Shown here piece by piece: positions 1 through 6,504 of a stretch of 10,428 nucleotides of DNA (positions within the stretch are counted from its first letter, which is position 1; each line of letters begins with the position of its first letter). Under the pieces are notes generated by a model, which saw only the letters and a program-made list of their open reading frames with translations, had not been told where the DNA came from and did not search any database. A program made the translations under genes and the position numbers. Source of the DNA: an uncultured Lysobacteraceae bacterium (GTDB lineage Bacteria > Pseudomonadota > Gammaproteobacteria > Xanthomonadales > Rhodanobacteraceae); the NCBI GenBank assembly GCA_946480705.1, contig CAMLLF010000075.1, forward strand, positions 1 through 10,428, written 5' to 3'.

Positions 1-2036
1 TGCTCGAGGAAGTCGCGGCGGTAGCGGTACGAGACATTGAGCACGCCGTCGCCGAGGAAGCGGCGCTGCAGGCTGACCGCCGACAGGTCGGTGCGATCGT
101 CGTTCGGATCCCACTGCTCGGCGATCTTGAGCCGCCACTTGTCCGACAGATGCAGGTCGAGTTCGCCGACATAGGCCGAGCCGGAATAGTCGGTCGCCGG
201 GCCGTAGAGCTGCACGCGCTGCTCGTCGAAATAGCGGATCTGGCCGAGGCTCGCCGACAGGCGCTCGGCGCCGGTCGCGGTCTCGAGCAGGCGCGTGGTC
301 AGCGCGACGGTCAGGTTGTTCGCGTCCATCTGCCGGTCGGCGCCGCTGTAGCGGTTGGTCGTGAACAGCTGCGGGAAGTCGAAGGTCAGCAGCTGCGTGT
401 CGAACAGCGGCAGGTCGCTCTGGTCGCGATAGGGCACGCGCAGGTAGTACAGGCGCGGCTCGAGCGTCTGCGTGTAGCTCGTGCCGAACAGGTTCGCGTC
501 GCGCTCGAAGATCAGGCCCATGTCGAGGCTGCCGATCGGCGTCGTGCGCTGTGGCGTCGCGCCGAGTTCGCGGCCGTCCGCCAGCTCGGTCTCGACGTCG
601 TAGCGCGTGTGGCGCACGCCGAACTCGGGACGCAGGAACCACGACGCGCCTTCGAGCGGCAGGCTCAGATACGGATAGACGTCGAGGCGCTGGCCCGTGG
701 TCGGGCAGACGCGCGTGCCGTTGCCGTCGCGGAAGCAGTCCTTGTCGAATGCGACGAATTCGGATTTCACGCCGCCGCGCAGGCGGCCGACGAGATCGAC
801 GTCGCCGTCGAAGGTGATGCGCGGCAGACGGATGTAGGGTTCGAACTGATCGGCGAGCGCCGGGTCAGTGACCTGATACTTGTCGCCGCCGGCGGCGAAG
901 CTCCAGCCGCGACCGCGGCCGTTGAGGTACATGCTCGACGGCAGCAGGCTCGTCGAGATCGCCGACAGGCTGTCGCCGAAGTCCTCGAAGTAGCGCTTGT
1001 CGCTGACGCCGTTGACGTTGGCGGCGAAATTCCAGTTCGCGTTGAGATACGTGAAATTGTCCCAGTGCCACTGGCCGCGCTCGCGCTCGGCGCGGCGGTC
1101 GTTCGGCATCCAGGTGCCGTCGACCTGGCCGCGGCTGCGCTCGGTCAGATAGCGGAACTCGGCGCCGGGCATGAATCCGCGCTGCGTGACGATGCGCGGA
1201 TACAGCGTCATGTCGTAGTTCTCGGCGAGATTCAGGTAGTACGGCAGCGTCAGGTCGAGACCGCTGTTGCCGTTGAATCCGAAGCTCGGATAGAGAAAGC
1301 CGCTCTGCCGCCGGTCGTCGGTCGGGAAGCGCGCGTAGGGCAGCCAGAAGATCGGCACGTCTCCGACGCGAAGCGTCACGTCGTGTCCGCGCGCCACGCC
1401 CTCGGCCTGGTCGATCGTGATGTCGTCGGCGCGGATCTCCCAGCTCGGCTGGTCGGGATCGCAGGTCGAGAAGCGCACGAGCGTCATGCGCGCATGATCG
1501 TCGTCGATGAGCTCGGCCTGTTGCGCGCGGCCGTTGCCGCGCGAATTCAGCAGCTGGAACTGCACGGTGTCGAGCACGGCCGTGTTCGGCGTGGTCTTGC
1601 CCTGCGCCTTGTCGGCCGACAGCAGCATGCCGCGATCCTGATAGCGCACGTTGCCCTGCGCGATCCAGGCCGTGGTCTCGGTCCAGTAGGTGAGTTCGTC
1701 GGCACGGATCAGCTGATCGAGCCGCTGTACGCGCGCGTTGCCCTGCAGCACGTACTTGGTTTCGTCGGCGCTCTGGAAGCGGTCGGCCGCGAAATCGGTT
1801 TCGGCCTCTTCGCGCTTGCCCGTCGCCGGCAGGCCGGCAACGTGGAAGGACAGCAGCGCGTTGGGCTTGCACAGGCTGAAGTCGTCGGACTTGCGCGGGC
1901 ACTGGTCGCTGCCCGGAAGGCAGGCGGCCCGATTGGCGGCGTTGTCGGCCGCATGGGCGCCTGCGCCGTACAGGCACAGGACGGTGGCCTGCACCAGATG
2001 GCGCAGTCGGAAAGTACGCGAAAGATTGCGCGGCAC
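1..2036 (-). CDS. lptD: LPS-assembly protein LptD, 5' part (C-terminus outside window)
   Basis: LptD is the outer-membrane beta-barrel that, with the lipoprotein LptE, inserts lipopolysaccharide into the outer leaflet. About 678 codons are present; E. coli LptD has 784 residues, so the C-terminal barrel strands lie beyond base 1. I chose the GTG at 2036 because it gives a good signal peptide: basic MPRNLSRTFRLRH, a hydrophobic stretch, then cleavage after GAGAHA near residue 29. There is no strong ribosome binding site, so the start is uncertain. Residues ~75-225 are the LptA/OstA-like periplasmic domain. Family hallmarks follow: a Cys at 192 (STCDPDQPSWEI, matching E. coli C173), VGDVPIFWLPY (224-234) and RRQSGFLYPSFGF (242-254), where the barrel starts. 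Later barrel segments such as VLNVSYRYRRDFLE end the visible part. Three more cysteines (39, 46, 56) sit in the mature N-terminus. It diverges from msrB. By family gene order surA may follow off the left edge. Confidence 0.94.
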   Translation of the reverse strand, partial: MPRNLSRTFRLRHLVQATVLCLYGAGAHAADNAANRAACLPGSDQCPRKSDDFSLCKPNALLSFHVAGLPATGKREEAETDFAADRFQSADETKYVLQGNARVQRLDQLIRADELTYWTETTAWIAQGNVRYQDRGMLLSADKAQGKTTPNTAVLDTVQFQLLNSRGNGRAQQAELIDDDHARMTLVRFSTCDPDQPSWEIRADDITIDQAEGVARGHDVTLRVGDVPIFWLPYARFPTDDRRQSGFLYPSFGFNGNSGLDLTLPYYLNLAENYDMTLYPRIVTQRGFMPGAEFRYLTERSRGQVDGTWMPNDRRAERERGQWHWDNFTYLNANWNFAANVNGVSDKRYFEDFGDSLSAISTSLLPSSMYLNGRGRGWSFAAGGDKYQVTDPALADQFEPYIRLPRITFDGDVDLVGRLRGGVKSEFVAFDKDCFRDGNGTRVCPTTGQRLDVYPYLSLPLEGASWFLRPEFGVRHTRYDVETELADGRELGATPQRTTPIGSLDMGLIFERDANLFGTSYTQTLEPRLYYLRVPYRDQSDLPLFDTQLLTFDFPQLFTTNRYSGADRQMDANNLTVALTTRLLETATGAERLSASLGQIRYFDEQRVQLYGPATDYSGSAYVGELDLHLSDKWRLKIAEQWDPNDDRTDLSAVSLQRRFLGDGVLNVSYRYRRDFLE

Positions 2037-2165
2037 AGGCAGGTCTTTGGCAGACGGCGAGGCGCGTAAGATGCCCGAAAGCCGGTCATTGCAGCAATCG
2101 GCGCGACCATAAGTGCTTGACGGCGCTGCTTGTAGGATCGCGCGGCATCCCCATCTGGAACGACC

Positions 2166-2576
2166 ATGAATGCCAAGATCGAGAAATCCGACACCGAGTG
2201 GCGCGACCAGCTCACGCCCGAGCAGTACGCGATCTGCCGCTGCTCCGCGACCGAGCGCGCGTTCAGCGGCAAGTACTGGGACCACCACGAGACCGGCACC
2301 TACCACTGCGCCGCCTGCCGGGCCGAGCTGTTCGGCTCCGGCGCGAAGTACGACTCGGGCAGCGGCTGGCCGAGCTACTACGAACCGCTGTCGCGCGAGG
2401 CCGTGACCGAGCACTTCGACGAAACGCACGGCATGCGCCGCATCGAAGTGCGCTGCGCCCGCTGCGATTCGCACCTGGGGCACGTGTTCCCCGACGGCCC
2501 GCGGCCGACCGGGTTGCGGTATTGCATCAATTCGGCGGCGCTGGAGTTCGAGGCAGGAACGAGTGCGCAGGAGTGA
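2166..2576 (+). CDS. msrB: Peptide-methionine (R)-S-oxide reductase MsrB
   Basis: MsrB reduces the R-diastereomer of methionine sulfoxide in proteins and repairs oxidative damage. The 136 residues match the usual single-domain cytosolic length. Two CxxC pairs bind structural zinc (C48/C51 in YHCAAC, C97/C100 in VRCARC). The catalytic cysteine is C120 in [10 protein letters not shown], and the substrate motif is [10 protein letters not shown] with [10 protein letters not shown]. The position where many MsrBs carry the resolving cysteine (SGCGWPS in E. coli) is Ser66 here. C24 or C26 in the N-terminal [12 protein letters not shown] could replace it. I recall Xanthomonas MsrB using an N-terminal cysteine in this way, but that is from memory. 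The ATG has GGA about six bases upstream (2157-2159). Longer reading frames in this interval are out-of-frame shadows. The gene stands alone, diverging from lptD and converging on the exported-protein gene. Confidence 0.97.
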   Translation: MNAKIEKSDTEWRDQLTPEQYAICRCSATERAFSGKYWDHHETGTYHCAACRAELFGSGAKYDSGSGWPSYYEPLSREAVTEHFDETHGMRRIEVRCARCDSHLGHVFPDGPRPTGLRYCINSAALEFEAGTSAQE

Positions 2577-2624
2577 GGAAAGAGTGGCCACTTCAAGGGC
2601 TTGATCACTCGTTTCTCACTCCTG
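2568..2624. terminator. Long hairpin between convergent genes, probable bidirectional terminator
   Basis: Bases 2568-2586 pair with 2606-2624: a 19-bp stem with one mismatch (2581/2611) and one G-T wobble (2578/2614), around a 19-nt loop. The left arm is purine-rich (CAGGAGTGAGGAAAGAGTG), so the right arm is pyrimidine-rich. The stem starts inside the last codons of msrB (stop TGA 2574-2576) and ends 13 bases before the stop of the opposing gene. That suits termination from both sides. It lacks a classical T-run, so it may instead be an mRNA 3'-end stabiliser or a dispersed repeat. Confidence 0.55.
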
Positions 2625-2637
2625 ACAACTCATTCCT

Positions 2638-3345
2638 CTAGATACACCCCTGCGCCACCGGCGTCAGCGAACAGACGTCGAGCGACAGCACGTTGCCTTC
2701 GGACGAGGTGCGGAACAGCACGTCGTTGTTGACGAAGATCGGCACCGACGGATAGCCGACGACGCCGATGTCCGGGTTCACGCGCCAGCGGATCTCGCTG
2801 CCGTTCTGGATCGTCGTCGACGTGACCGGCACGAGGAATTCCAGCCAGAACCCCTGGCCCGAGCGCCACGCACCGCCGTCGGCGGTATTGCGCGGCGCGC
2901 GGAATGCCCAGCCTTCGAGCCCCTGCGCGAGCTGCTGCGGGCAGCCGTAGCCGGAATCGTTGCCGAGGTTGATCAGGCGCGGGCCGTTCGGCACGCGTGC
3001 GAAGCAGAACGCCGGATTCTCCGCCGAGATCGCCGGCGTCACGCCGTTGGGCAGCAGCAGTTCCAGTCCGATCACGCTGCCGCCGCAGGGATTGCCCGGG
3101 TGGCTGATGATCAGGTGCGTGTAGAACACTTCGCCGACGGCCGGCGTGCGATTGGGCGGCAACAGCGTGTAGCCCGTATACGCCTGCACGCGGATCTGGC
3201 TGATCGGCGGATCGCTCGCGCACGCGAAGTTCGTGCCGATGCTCTTGAACACGCCGTCGAACCACGGCAACTGCAGCGCAGCGGCGGGCCGCGCGGCAAG
3301 GCAGGACACGGCGGCAACGGCGAGACTGGCAAACAGGCGACGCAT
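2638..3345 (-). CDS. Exported protein of unknown function with six cysteines
   Basis: I do not recognise the family. The 235-residue product begins with a clear Sec signal peptide: MRR, a hydrophobic core (LFASLAVAAVSCLA), then an Ala-rich cleavage region ending near residue 23-24. There is no lipobox, since the only Cys in the leader (C15) lies in the hydrophobic core. The mature part has six cysteines (42, 87, 114, 135, 225, 234), enough for three disulfides, and no further membrane segment. It is rich in Val, Ile, Pro, Gly and Asn and reads like a beta-sandwich periplasmic, secreted or surface protein. This is inference from composition only. AAGGA lies about eight bases before the ATG and supports the start. 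It shares a strand with the deacetylase gene upstream, but a 113-bp gap with a hairpin suggests its own promoter. Codon use is GC-rich like its neighbours. Confidence 0.8.
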   Translation of the reverse strand: MRRLFASLAVAAVSCLAARPAAALQLPWFDGVFKSIGTNFACASDPPISQIRVQAYTGYTLLPPNRTPAVGEVFYTHLIISHPGNPCGGSVIGLELLLPNGVTPAISAENPAFCFARVPNGPRLINLGNDSGYGCPQQLAQGLEGWAFRAPRNTADGGAWRSGQGFWLEFLVPVTSTTIQNGSEIRWRVNPDIGVVGYPSVPIFVNNDVLFRTSSEGNVLSLDVCSLTPVAQGCI

Positions 3346-3428
3346 GATGCGGATTCCTTCGACGACGGCCGCGGAACGCGGGAGTTGTCACCGAGGACGG
3401 GGCGGCGCTGCGAAAACTGTCAGCGACG

Positions 3429-3458
3429 CGCGGGGCGCAATGCCCTGTTGCGCCCGCG
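3429..3458 (-). terminator. Hairpin just after the deacetylase stop codon, possible terminator
   Basis: GGGCGCAA (3433-3440) and TTGCGCCC (3448-3455) form a perfect 8-bp stem with a 7-nt loop. Three more pairs (3429-3431 with 3456-3458) form beyond a one-base bulge. It lies immediately downstream of the TAA of the deacetylase gene (3459-3461, minus strand). No T-run follows directly; the nearest is a TTTT about 20 bases on. It may end the cobS-to-deacetylase transcript before the exported-protein gene. Confidence 0.4.
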
Positions 3459-4382
3459 TTATTCGATCAGCGCCGCGACGTGCGCCTGCACCGACTGGCG
3501 CAGCGCGGTCAGGCTGTAACCGCCTTCGAGACTCGACACGATGCGGCCCTGCGCATGTTTGTCGGCCAGCGCGACGAGCTCGTGCGTGACCCACGCGTAG
3601 TCCTCGGCGTCGAGGTTGAGGTTCGCGAGCGGGTCGAGGCGATGCGCGTCGAAGCCGGCGGAAATCAGCAGCAATTGTGGCGCGAACGCATCGAGCGCGG
3701 GCAGCACGCGTTCGCGGTACGCCGCGCGGAACTCGCCGCTCCCGCCGCCGGAAGGCAGCGGTTCGTTGACGATGTTGCCGACGCCGGTCTCGCGGCGCAG
3801 ACCCGTGCCGGGATACAGCGGCATTTCGTGCGTCGACGCGTAGAGAACGCGCGGATCGCTGACGAAGATGTCCTGCGTGCCGTTGCCGTGATGCACGTCG
3901 AAGTCGACGATCGCGACGCGCTGCAGGCCGCTCGCGAGCGCATGCCGCGCGCCGACCGCGACGCTGTTGAACAGGCAGAAGCCCATGGCCTGCGCGGCGG
4001 TCGCGTGATGGCCCGGCGGTCGCACGGCGCAGAACGCGCGGCGATGACGCGCGGCGAGCACGTCGTCGACGGCGGCGCAGACCGCGCCCGCGGCGCGCAG
4101 CGCCGCGTCGAGCGAGTCCGGCGACATGACGGTGTCGGCGTCTATGCGCAGCGATGCGTCGCCGGCCGGCGCGGCGTCGAAGATCTGCGCGACGTGGCCC
4201 GGACTGTGCGCGAGTTCGAGCTGCGTGCGCGTCGCGCGCGGCGCTTCGATGCGGTCGATGCCGGCGAAGCGGTCATGGGTCAGCGCTTCGAGCACCGCGC
4301 GCAGGCGCGCCGGCGATTCCGGGTGGCCGGCGCCCGGGTCATGGGCGAGGCAGCTGGCATGCGTGTAGAGCGCGAGATGCAT
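3459..4382 (-). CDS. Histone deacetylase family (class II-like) zinc amidohydrolase
   Basis: Members of the arginase/deacetylase fold family remove acetyl groups from lysines, polyamines or related amines with an active-site zinc. The 307-residue length fits bacterial members. Visible motifs in order are: GHPESPARL (19-27) at the N-terminus; RPPGHHA (121-127) with the His pair; DFDVHHGNGTQ (160-170) with zinc ligands D162 and H164; SAGFDAH (241-247) with zinc ligand D245; and EGGYS (286-290) with the catalytic Tyr289. All catalytic residues are present, so it should be active. The start codon lies 3 nt after the adenosyltransferase stop with no strong ribosome binding site, so translation is probably coupled. 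Protein deacetylase, acetylpolyamine amidohydrolase or acetoin-utilisation (AcuC-like) activity cannot be separated from sequence here. Why it sits with cobalamin genes is unclear. Confidence 0.93.
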   Translation of the reverse strand: MHLALYTHASCLAHDPGAGHPESPARLRAVLEALTHDRFAGIDRIEAPRATRTQLELAHSPGHVAQIFDAAPAGDASLRIDADTVMSPDSLDAALRAAGAVCAAVDDVLAARHRRAFCAVRPPGHHATAAQAMGFCLFNSVAVGARHALASGLQRVAIVDFDVHHGNGTQDIFVSDPRVLYASTHEMPLYPGTGLRRETGVGNIVNEPLPSGGGSGEFRAAYRERVLPALDAFAPQLLLISAGFDAHRLDPLANLNLDAEDYAWVTHELVALADKHAQGRIVSSLEGGYSLTALRQSVQAHVAALIE

Positions 4383-4385
4383 GAT

Positions 4386-4952
4386 TCAGGCGCTCTGCGG
4401 CTTCTTGCGGCGTTCGTGCTGCCAGAGCACCTCGCCGTGGCCGCTGCGCCGCGCGAGCACGCGCGCGAGCACGAACAGCAGGTCGGACAGGCGATTCAGA
4501 TAGCGCGTTGCCTCCGCGCGCACGCTTTCGTGTTCGGCCAGCGTGACGACTTCGCGCTCCGCGCGGCGGCAGACCGTGCGCGCGAGATGGCAGGTCGCCG
4601 CGGCGATGCCGCCGCCCGGCAGGATGAAATCCTTGAGCGGAGGGAGGTCGTCGTTGAAGCCGTCGAGTACGGTCTCCAGCCGCGCGACGTCGTCGTCGAA
4701 GACCATGGCCATGCCGGGGATGCACAGCTCGCCGCCGAGGTCGAACAGGTCGTGCTGGATCTGCGTCAGCGGTTCGCGAATGTCGTCGCCGATGTCGTGC
4801 GCGATCAGCATGCCGATCACGCTGTTGAGTTCGTCGACGGTGCCGTAGGCGCTGACGCGCGCGGAGTCCTTGCGCACGCGCGAGCCGTCGCCGAGTCCGG
4901 TCGTGCCGTCGTCGCCGGTGCGCGTGTAGATCTTCGAGAGTCGGTTGCCCAT
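4386..4952 (-). CDS. pduO: PduO-type cob(I)alamin adenosyltransferase
   Basis: The enzyme transfers the 5'-deoxyadenosyl group of ATP to reduced cobalamin, making adenosylcobalamin, as a cytosolic trimer. The 188 residues match the family. The N-terminal nucleotide loop TRTGDDGTTGLGDG is at residues 10-23, followed by YGTVDELNS (36-44), FILPGG (109-114), the RTVCRRAER helix (125-133) and YLNRLSDLLF (151-160). These are the residues that separate PduO from the unrelated CobA/CobO and EutT types. The gene follows cobC by 63 bp on the same strand and is 3 nt from the deacetylase. In the gap, bases 4965-4970 and 4979-4984 form a 6-bp GC stem that would lie in the leader. Only a weak GAGC precedes the ATG. 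The C-terminal HERRKKP tail is typical of the family's basic end. Confidence 0.95.
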   Translation of the reverse strand: MGNRLSKIYTRTGDDGTTGLGDGSRVRKDSARVSAYGTVDELNSVIGMLIAHDIGDDIREPLTQIQHDLFDLGGELCIPGMAMVFDDDVARLETVLDGFNDDLPPLKDFILPGGGIAAATCHLARTVCRRAEREVVTLAEHESVRAEATRYLNRLSDLLFVLARVLARRSGHGEVLWQHERRKKPQSA

Positions 4953-5016
4953 GAAATGCTCGCGCGGGCCGCGAATCGGGCCCGTCAGTAAACGTGTGGA
5001 AAATGCGCGGTTCGCG

Positions 5017-5622
5017 TCAGTCGTCCTCGAAGCGCGAAGCGTTGGTGTAGCTTACTTCAAACTGCCCGAGCCGATAGCGGATGCGGCTCGCGCGCGCATA
5101 GCCGAGCTGCAGCGAGAACGCGCGCGCCGGCGGCAGGGCGAGCGCATGGCAGAGCAGTGCGCGGATCGATCCGGCGTGGGCAACGGCGAACACGCCGTCG
5201 TTGTCCTGCGTCGAACCCAGCAGCGCCGCGAGCCACGCGCCGGTGCGCCGCATGACGTCGCTGAAACTCTCGCCGCCGGGCGCTTCCTGGATGACCCAGT
5301 TGTCGGCCCAGTGGCGGTAGTGGTTGGCGTCCTCGTTGACGATCGCGTCCCAGCGCCTTCCGTCCCAGTCGCCGAAATGCAGTTCGCGCAGACGCGGATC
5401 GGCCAGCGGCTCGGTCGCGAAGCGCGCCGCGAATACTTGCGCGGACTGCTGCGCGCGGCGCAGGTCGCTCGTGAACAGGAAGCGCGGCGCGTCGCCCTGC
5501 CAGTGCGCGGCGAGCCGCTGGATCGCGAGAAACCCTTCGCTCGACAGCGGCACGTCGGTGTGTCCGACGCAGAGCCCCGGTGCGGCCTCGGAGTCGCCGT
5601 GCCGCACGAGAATCAGATCCAT
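5017..5622 (-). CDS. cobC: Histidine phosphatase family, probable alpha-ribazole phosphatase CobC
   Basis: CobC removes the 5'-phosphate from alpha-ribazole-5'-phosphate (or from the cobalamin phosphate made by CobS) in nucleotide-loop assembly. The 201-residue product starts with MDLILVRHGDSE; R7-H8-G9 is the phosphoglycerate-mutase-type catalytic core with the phosphohistidine at H8. The CobC-like ELHFGDWDGRRWD follows at 80-92, and the second catalytic His is in AVAHAGSIRALL (H149). I chose the ATG at 5622, not one ten codons upstream, because GGGAG lies about seven bases before it and the RHG motif then sits at the usual distance from the N-terminus. This start overlaps the end of cobS by 10 nt, which strongly implies co-translation and supports CobC over a generic phosphatase. 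Other histidine phosphatases share the motifs, so specificity rests partly on context. Confidence 0.87.
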   Translation of the reverse strand: MDLILVRHGDSEAAPGLCVGHTDVPLSSEGFLAIQRLAAHWQGDAPRFLFTSDLRRAQQSAQVFAARFATEPLADPRLRELHFGDWDGRRWDAIVNEDANHYRHWADNWVIQEAPGGESFSDVMRRTGAWLAALLGSTQDNDGVFAVAHAGSIRALLCHALALPPARAFSLQLGYARASRIRYRLGQFEVSYTNASRFEDD

Positions 5623-6368
5623 CGTTGTGCTCCCGCGCAGACGAGATAGCACGCCAGTTCGACGATCTGGTTCGCCGCGCCGAGCGTGTCGCCGGTGATG
5701 CCGCCGAGCTGCGCGCGGAAATACAGGCCGGCGAGTGCGACGACGGCGATGCTGGCCACTGCTGCGAGCAGCGCGAGCCGGCCGAGCGGCGCGACGAGCA
5801 CGAACGCGAGCAACGCGCCGGCGCCGACCTGGACCCAGCCGATGCCGTCGGCGACGGGCTTGTTCGCTGCCTGGCCCTCGCGCGCATAGCCGAGCGTCGC
5901 GGCCAGCGGCAGCACGCTCCAGCGCGCGAAGATATGACCGAGCCAGAGTGCGGCGAACAGCAGCGACGGCGACAGGCTCGCGAGCGCCAGGTATTTGCCG
6001 CCGAGCACCGCGGCGAGCGCGAGCGCCGCATAGCTGCCGATGCGGCTGTCGCGCATGATCTCGAGCTTGCGTTCGCGCGTGAATCCGCCGCCGAGACCGT
6101 CGGCCGTGTCGGCGAGGCCGTCTTCATGGAAACCGCCCGTGACGACGATGGCTGCGGTCAACGCGGCCCAGGGCGCGAGCGCCGGCGGCAGCCATTGCAG
6201 ACTGAGCCAGGCCGCGAGCGCCGCGACGGCCGCGACCAGCGCGCCGACGAGCACGAAGTAGGGAGCGGCCTGGGCGAGCCGTGCCGGCTCGGCGTAGCTC
6301 CAGCGCGCGAACGGCAGGCGCGTGAGGAACGTCGCGGCGGTGGCGAACAGGCGCAGCGGATGGCTCAT
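5613..6368 (-). CDS. cobS: Adenosylcobinamide-GDP ribazoletransferase (cobalamin synthase) CobS
   Basis: CobS is an integral inner-membrane enzyme that joins adenosylcobinamide-GDP to alpha-ribazole (or its phosphate), completing the lower loop of cobalamin. The 251 residues match the family. Signature motifs are FLTRLPFA near the start (14-21), TGGFHEDGLADTADGLGGG (77-95), the Asp-rich metal/substrate site, EIMRDSRIGSYA (103-114), and ITGDTLGAANQIVEL near the C-terminus (about 224-238). Between them are several Ala/Leu-rich membrane helices. It is the first gene of the minus-strand cluster and diverges from ubiH. No cobU/cobP or cobT is in the window, so cobinamide activation must be encoded elsewhere. 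The ATG has no clear ribosome binding site. I saw no cobalamin riboswitch in the 136-bp divergent region. Confidence 0.96.
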   Translation of the reverse strand: MSHPLRLFATAATFLTRLPFARWSYAEPARLAQAAPYFVLVGALVAAVAALAAWLSLQWLPPALAPWAALTAAIVVTGGFHEDGLADTADGLGGGFTRERKLEIMRDSRIGSYAALALAAVLGGKYLALASLSPSLLFAALWLGHIFARWSVLPLAATLGYAREGQAANKPVADGIGWVQVGAGALLAFVLVAPLGRLALLAAVASIAVVALAGLYFRAQLGGITGDTLGAANQIVELACYLVCAGAQRWI

Positions 6369-6472
6369 GGCGGGCGGCGGGGTAAGCGAACGCCGAGCGT
6401 AGCCGATGCGGTGCGACGGCGGAAATGCGCCGGCGTTGCGGCCGCGGCGCGATGCCGCAGGTGCGGCCCGCC

Positions 6473-6491
6473 CGGCCGCGCGGCCGGCCGC
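6473..6491. repeat. Nested GC-only palindromes in the cobS-ubiH divergent region
   Basis: CGGCCGCGCGGCCG (6473-6486) is a perfect 14-bp palindrome. It overlaps a second perfect palindrome, GCGGCCGGCCGC (6480-6491). Both consist only of G and C and lie directly upstream of the TATGAT box and the ubiH start. They could fold in mRNA or be a protein-binding site, but random occurrence in such GC-rich DNA is possible. Confidence 0.5.
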
Positions 6492-6492
6492 T

Positions 6493-6498
6493 TATGAT
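6493..6498 (+). promoter_or_regulatory. Possible -10 box of ubiH (leaderless transcript)
   Basis: TATGAT matches the sigma-70 -10 consensus in five of six positions and is the only AT-rich patch in the region. Its spacing would place the transcription start at or next to the A of the ubiH ATG (6505), giving a leaderless mRNA. That agrees with the absence of a ribosome binding site. No convincing -35 hexamer is visible, because the palindromes occupy that space. Confidence 0.3.
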
Positions 6499-6504
6499 TG
6501 CGCG

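Noticed and set aside
150..2069. A 639-codon open frame antisense to lptD
   Set aside because: It mirrors the codon structure of a GC-rich gene. The translation is Arg/Ala/Val-rich with no recognisable domain, while the opposite strand is unmistakably LptD.
2117..2122. TTGACG as a -35 box for msrB
   Set aside because: No -10-like hexamer lies at a suitable distance; the nearest candidate is only about ten bases away.
3480..4991. A 503-codon plus-strand frame over the deacetylase and adenosyltransferase
   Set aside because: It is an antisense shadow; both minus-strand genes carry complete family motifs.
6369..6504. A cobalamin riboswitch upstream of cobS
   Set aside because: I see no B12-box-like sequence, and the region is short and almost all GC.
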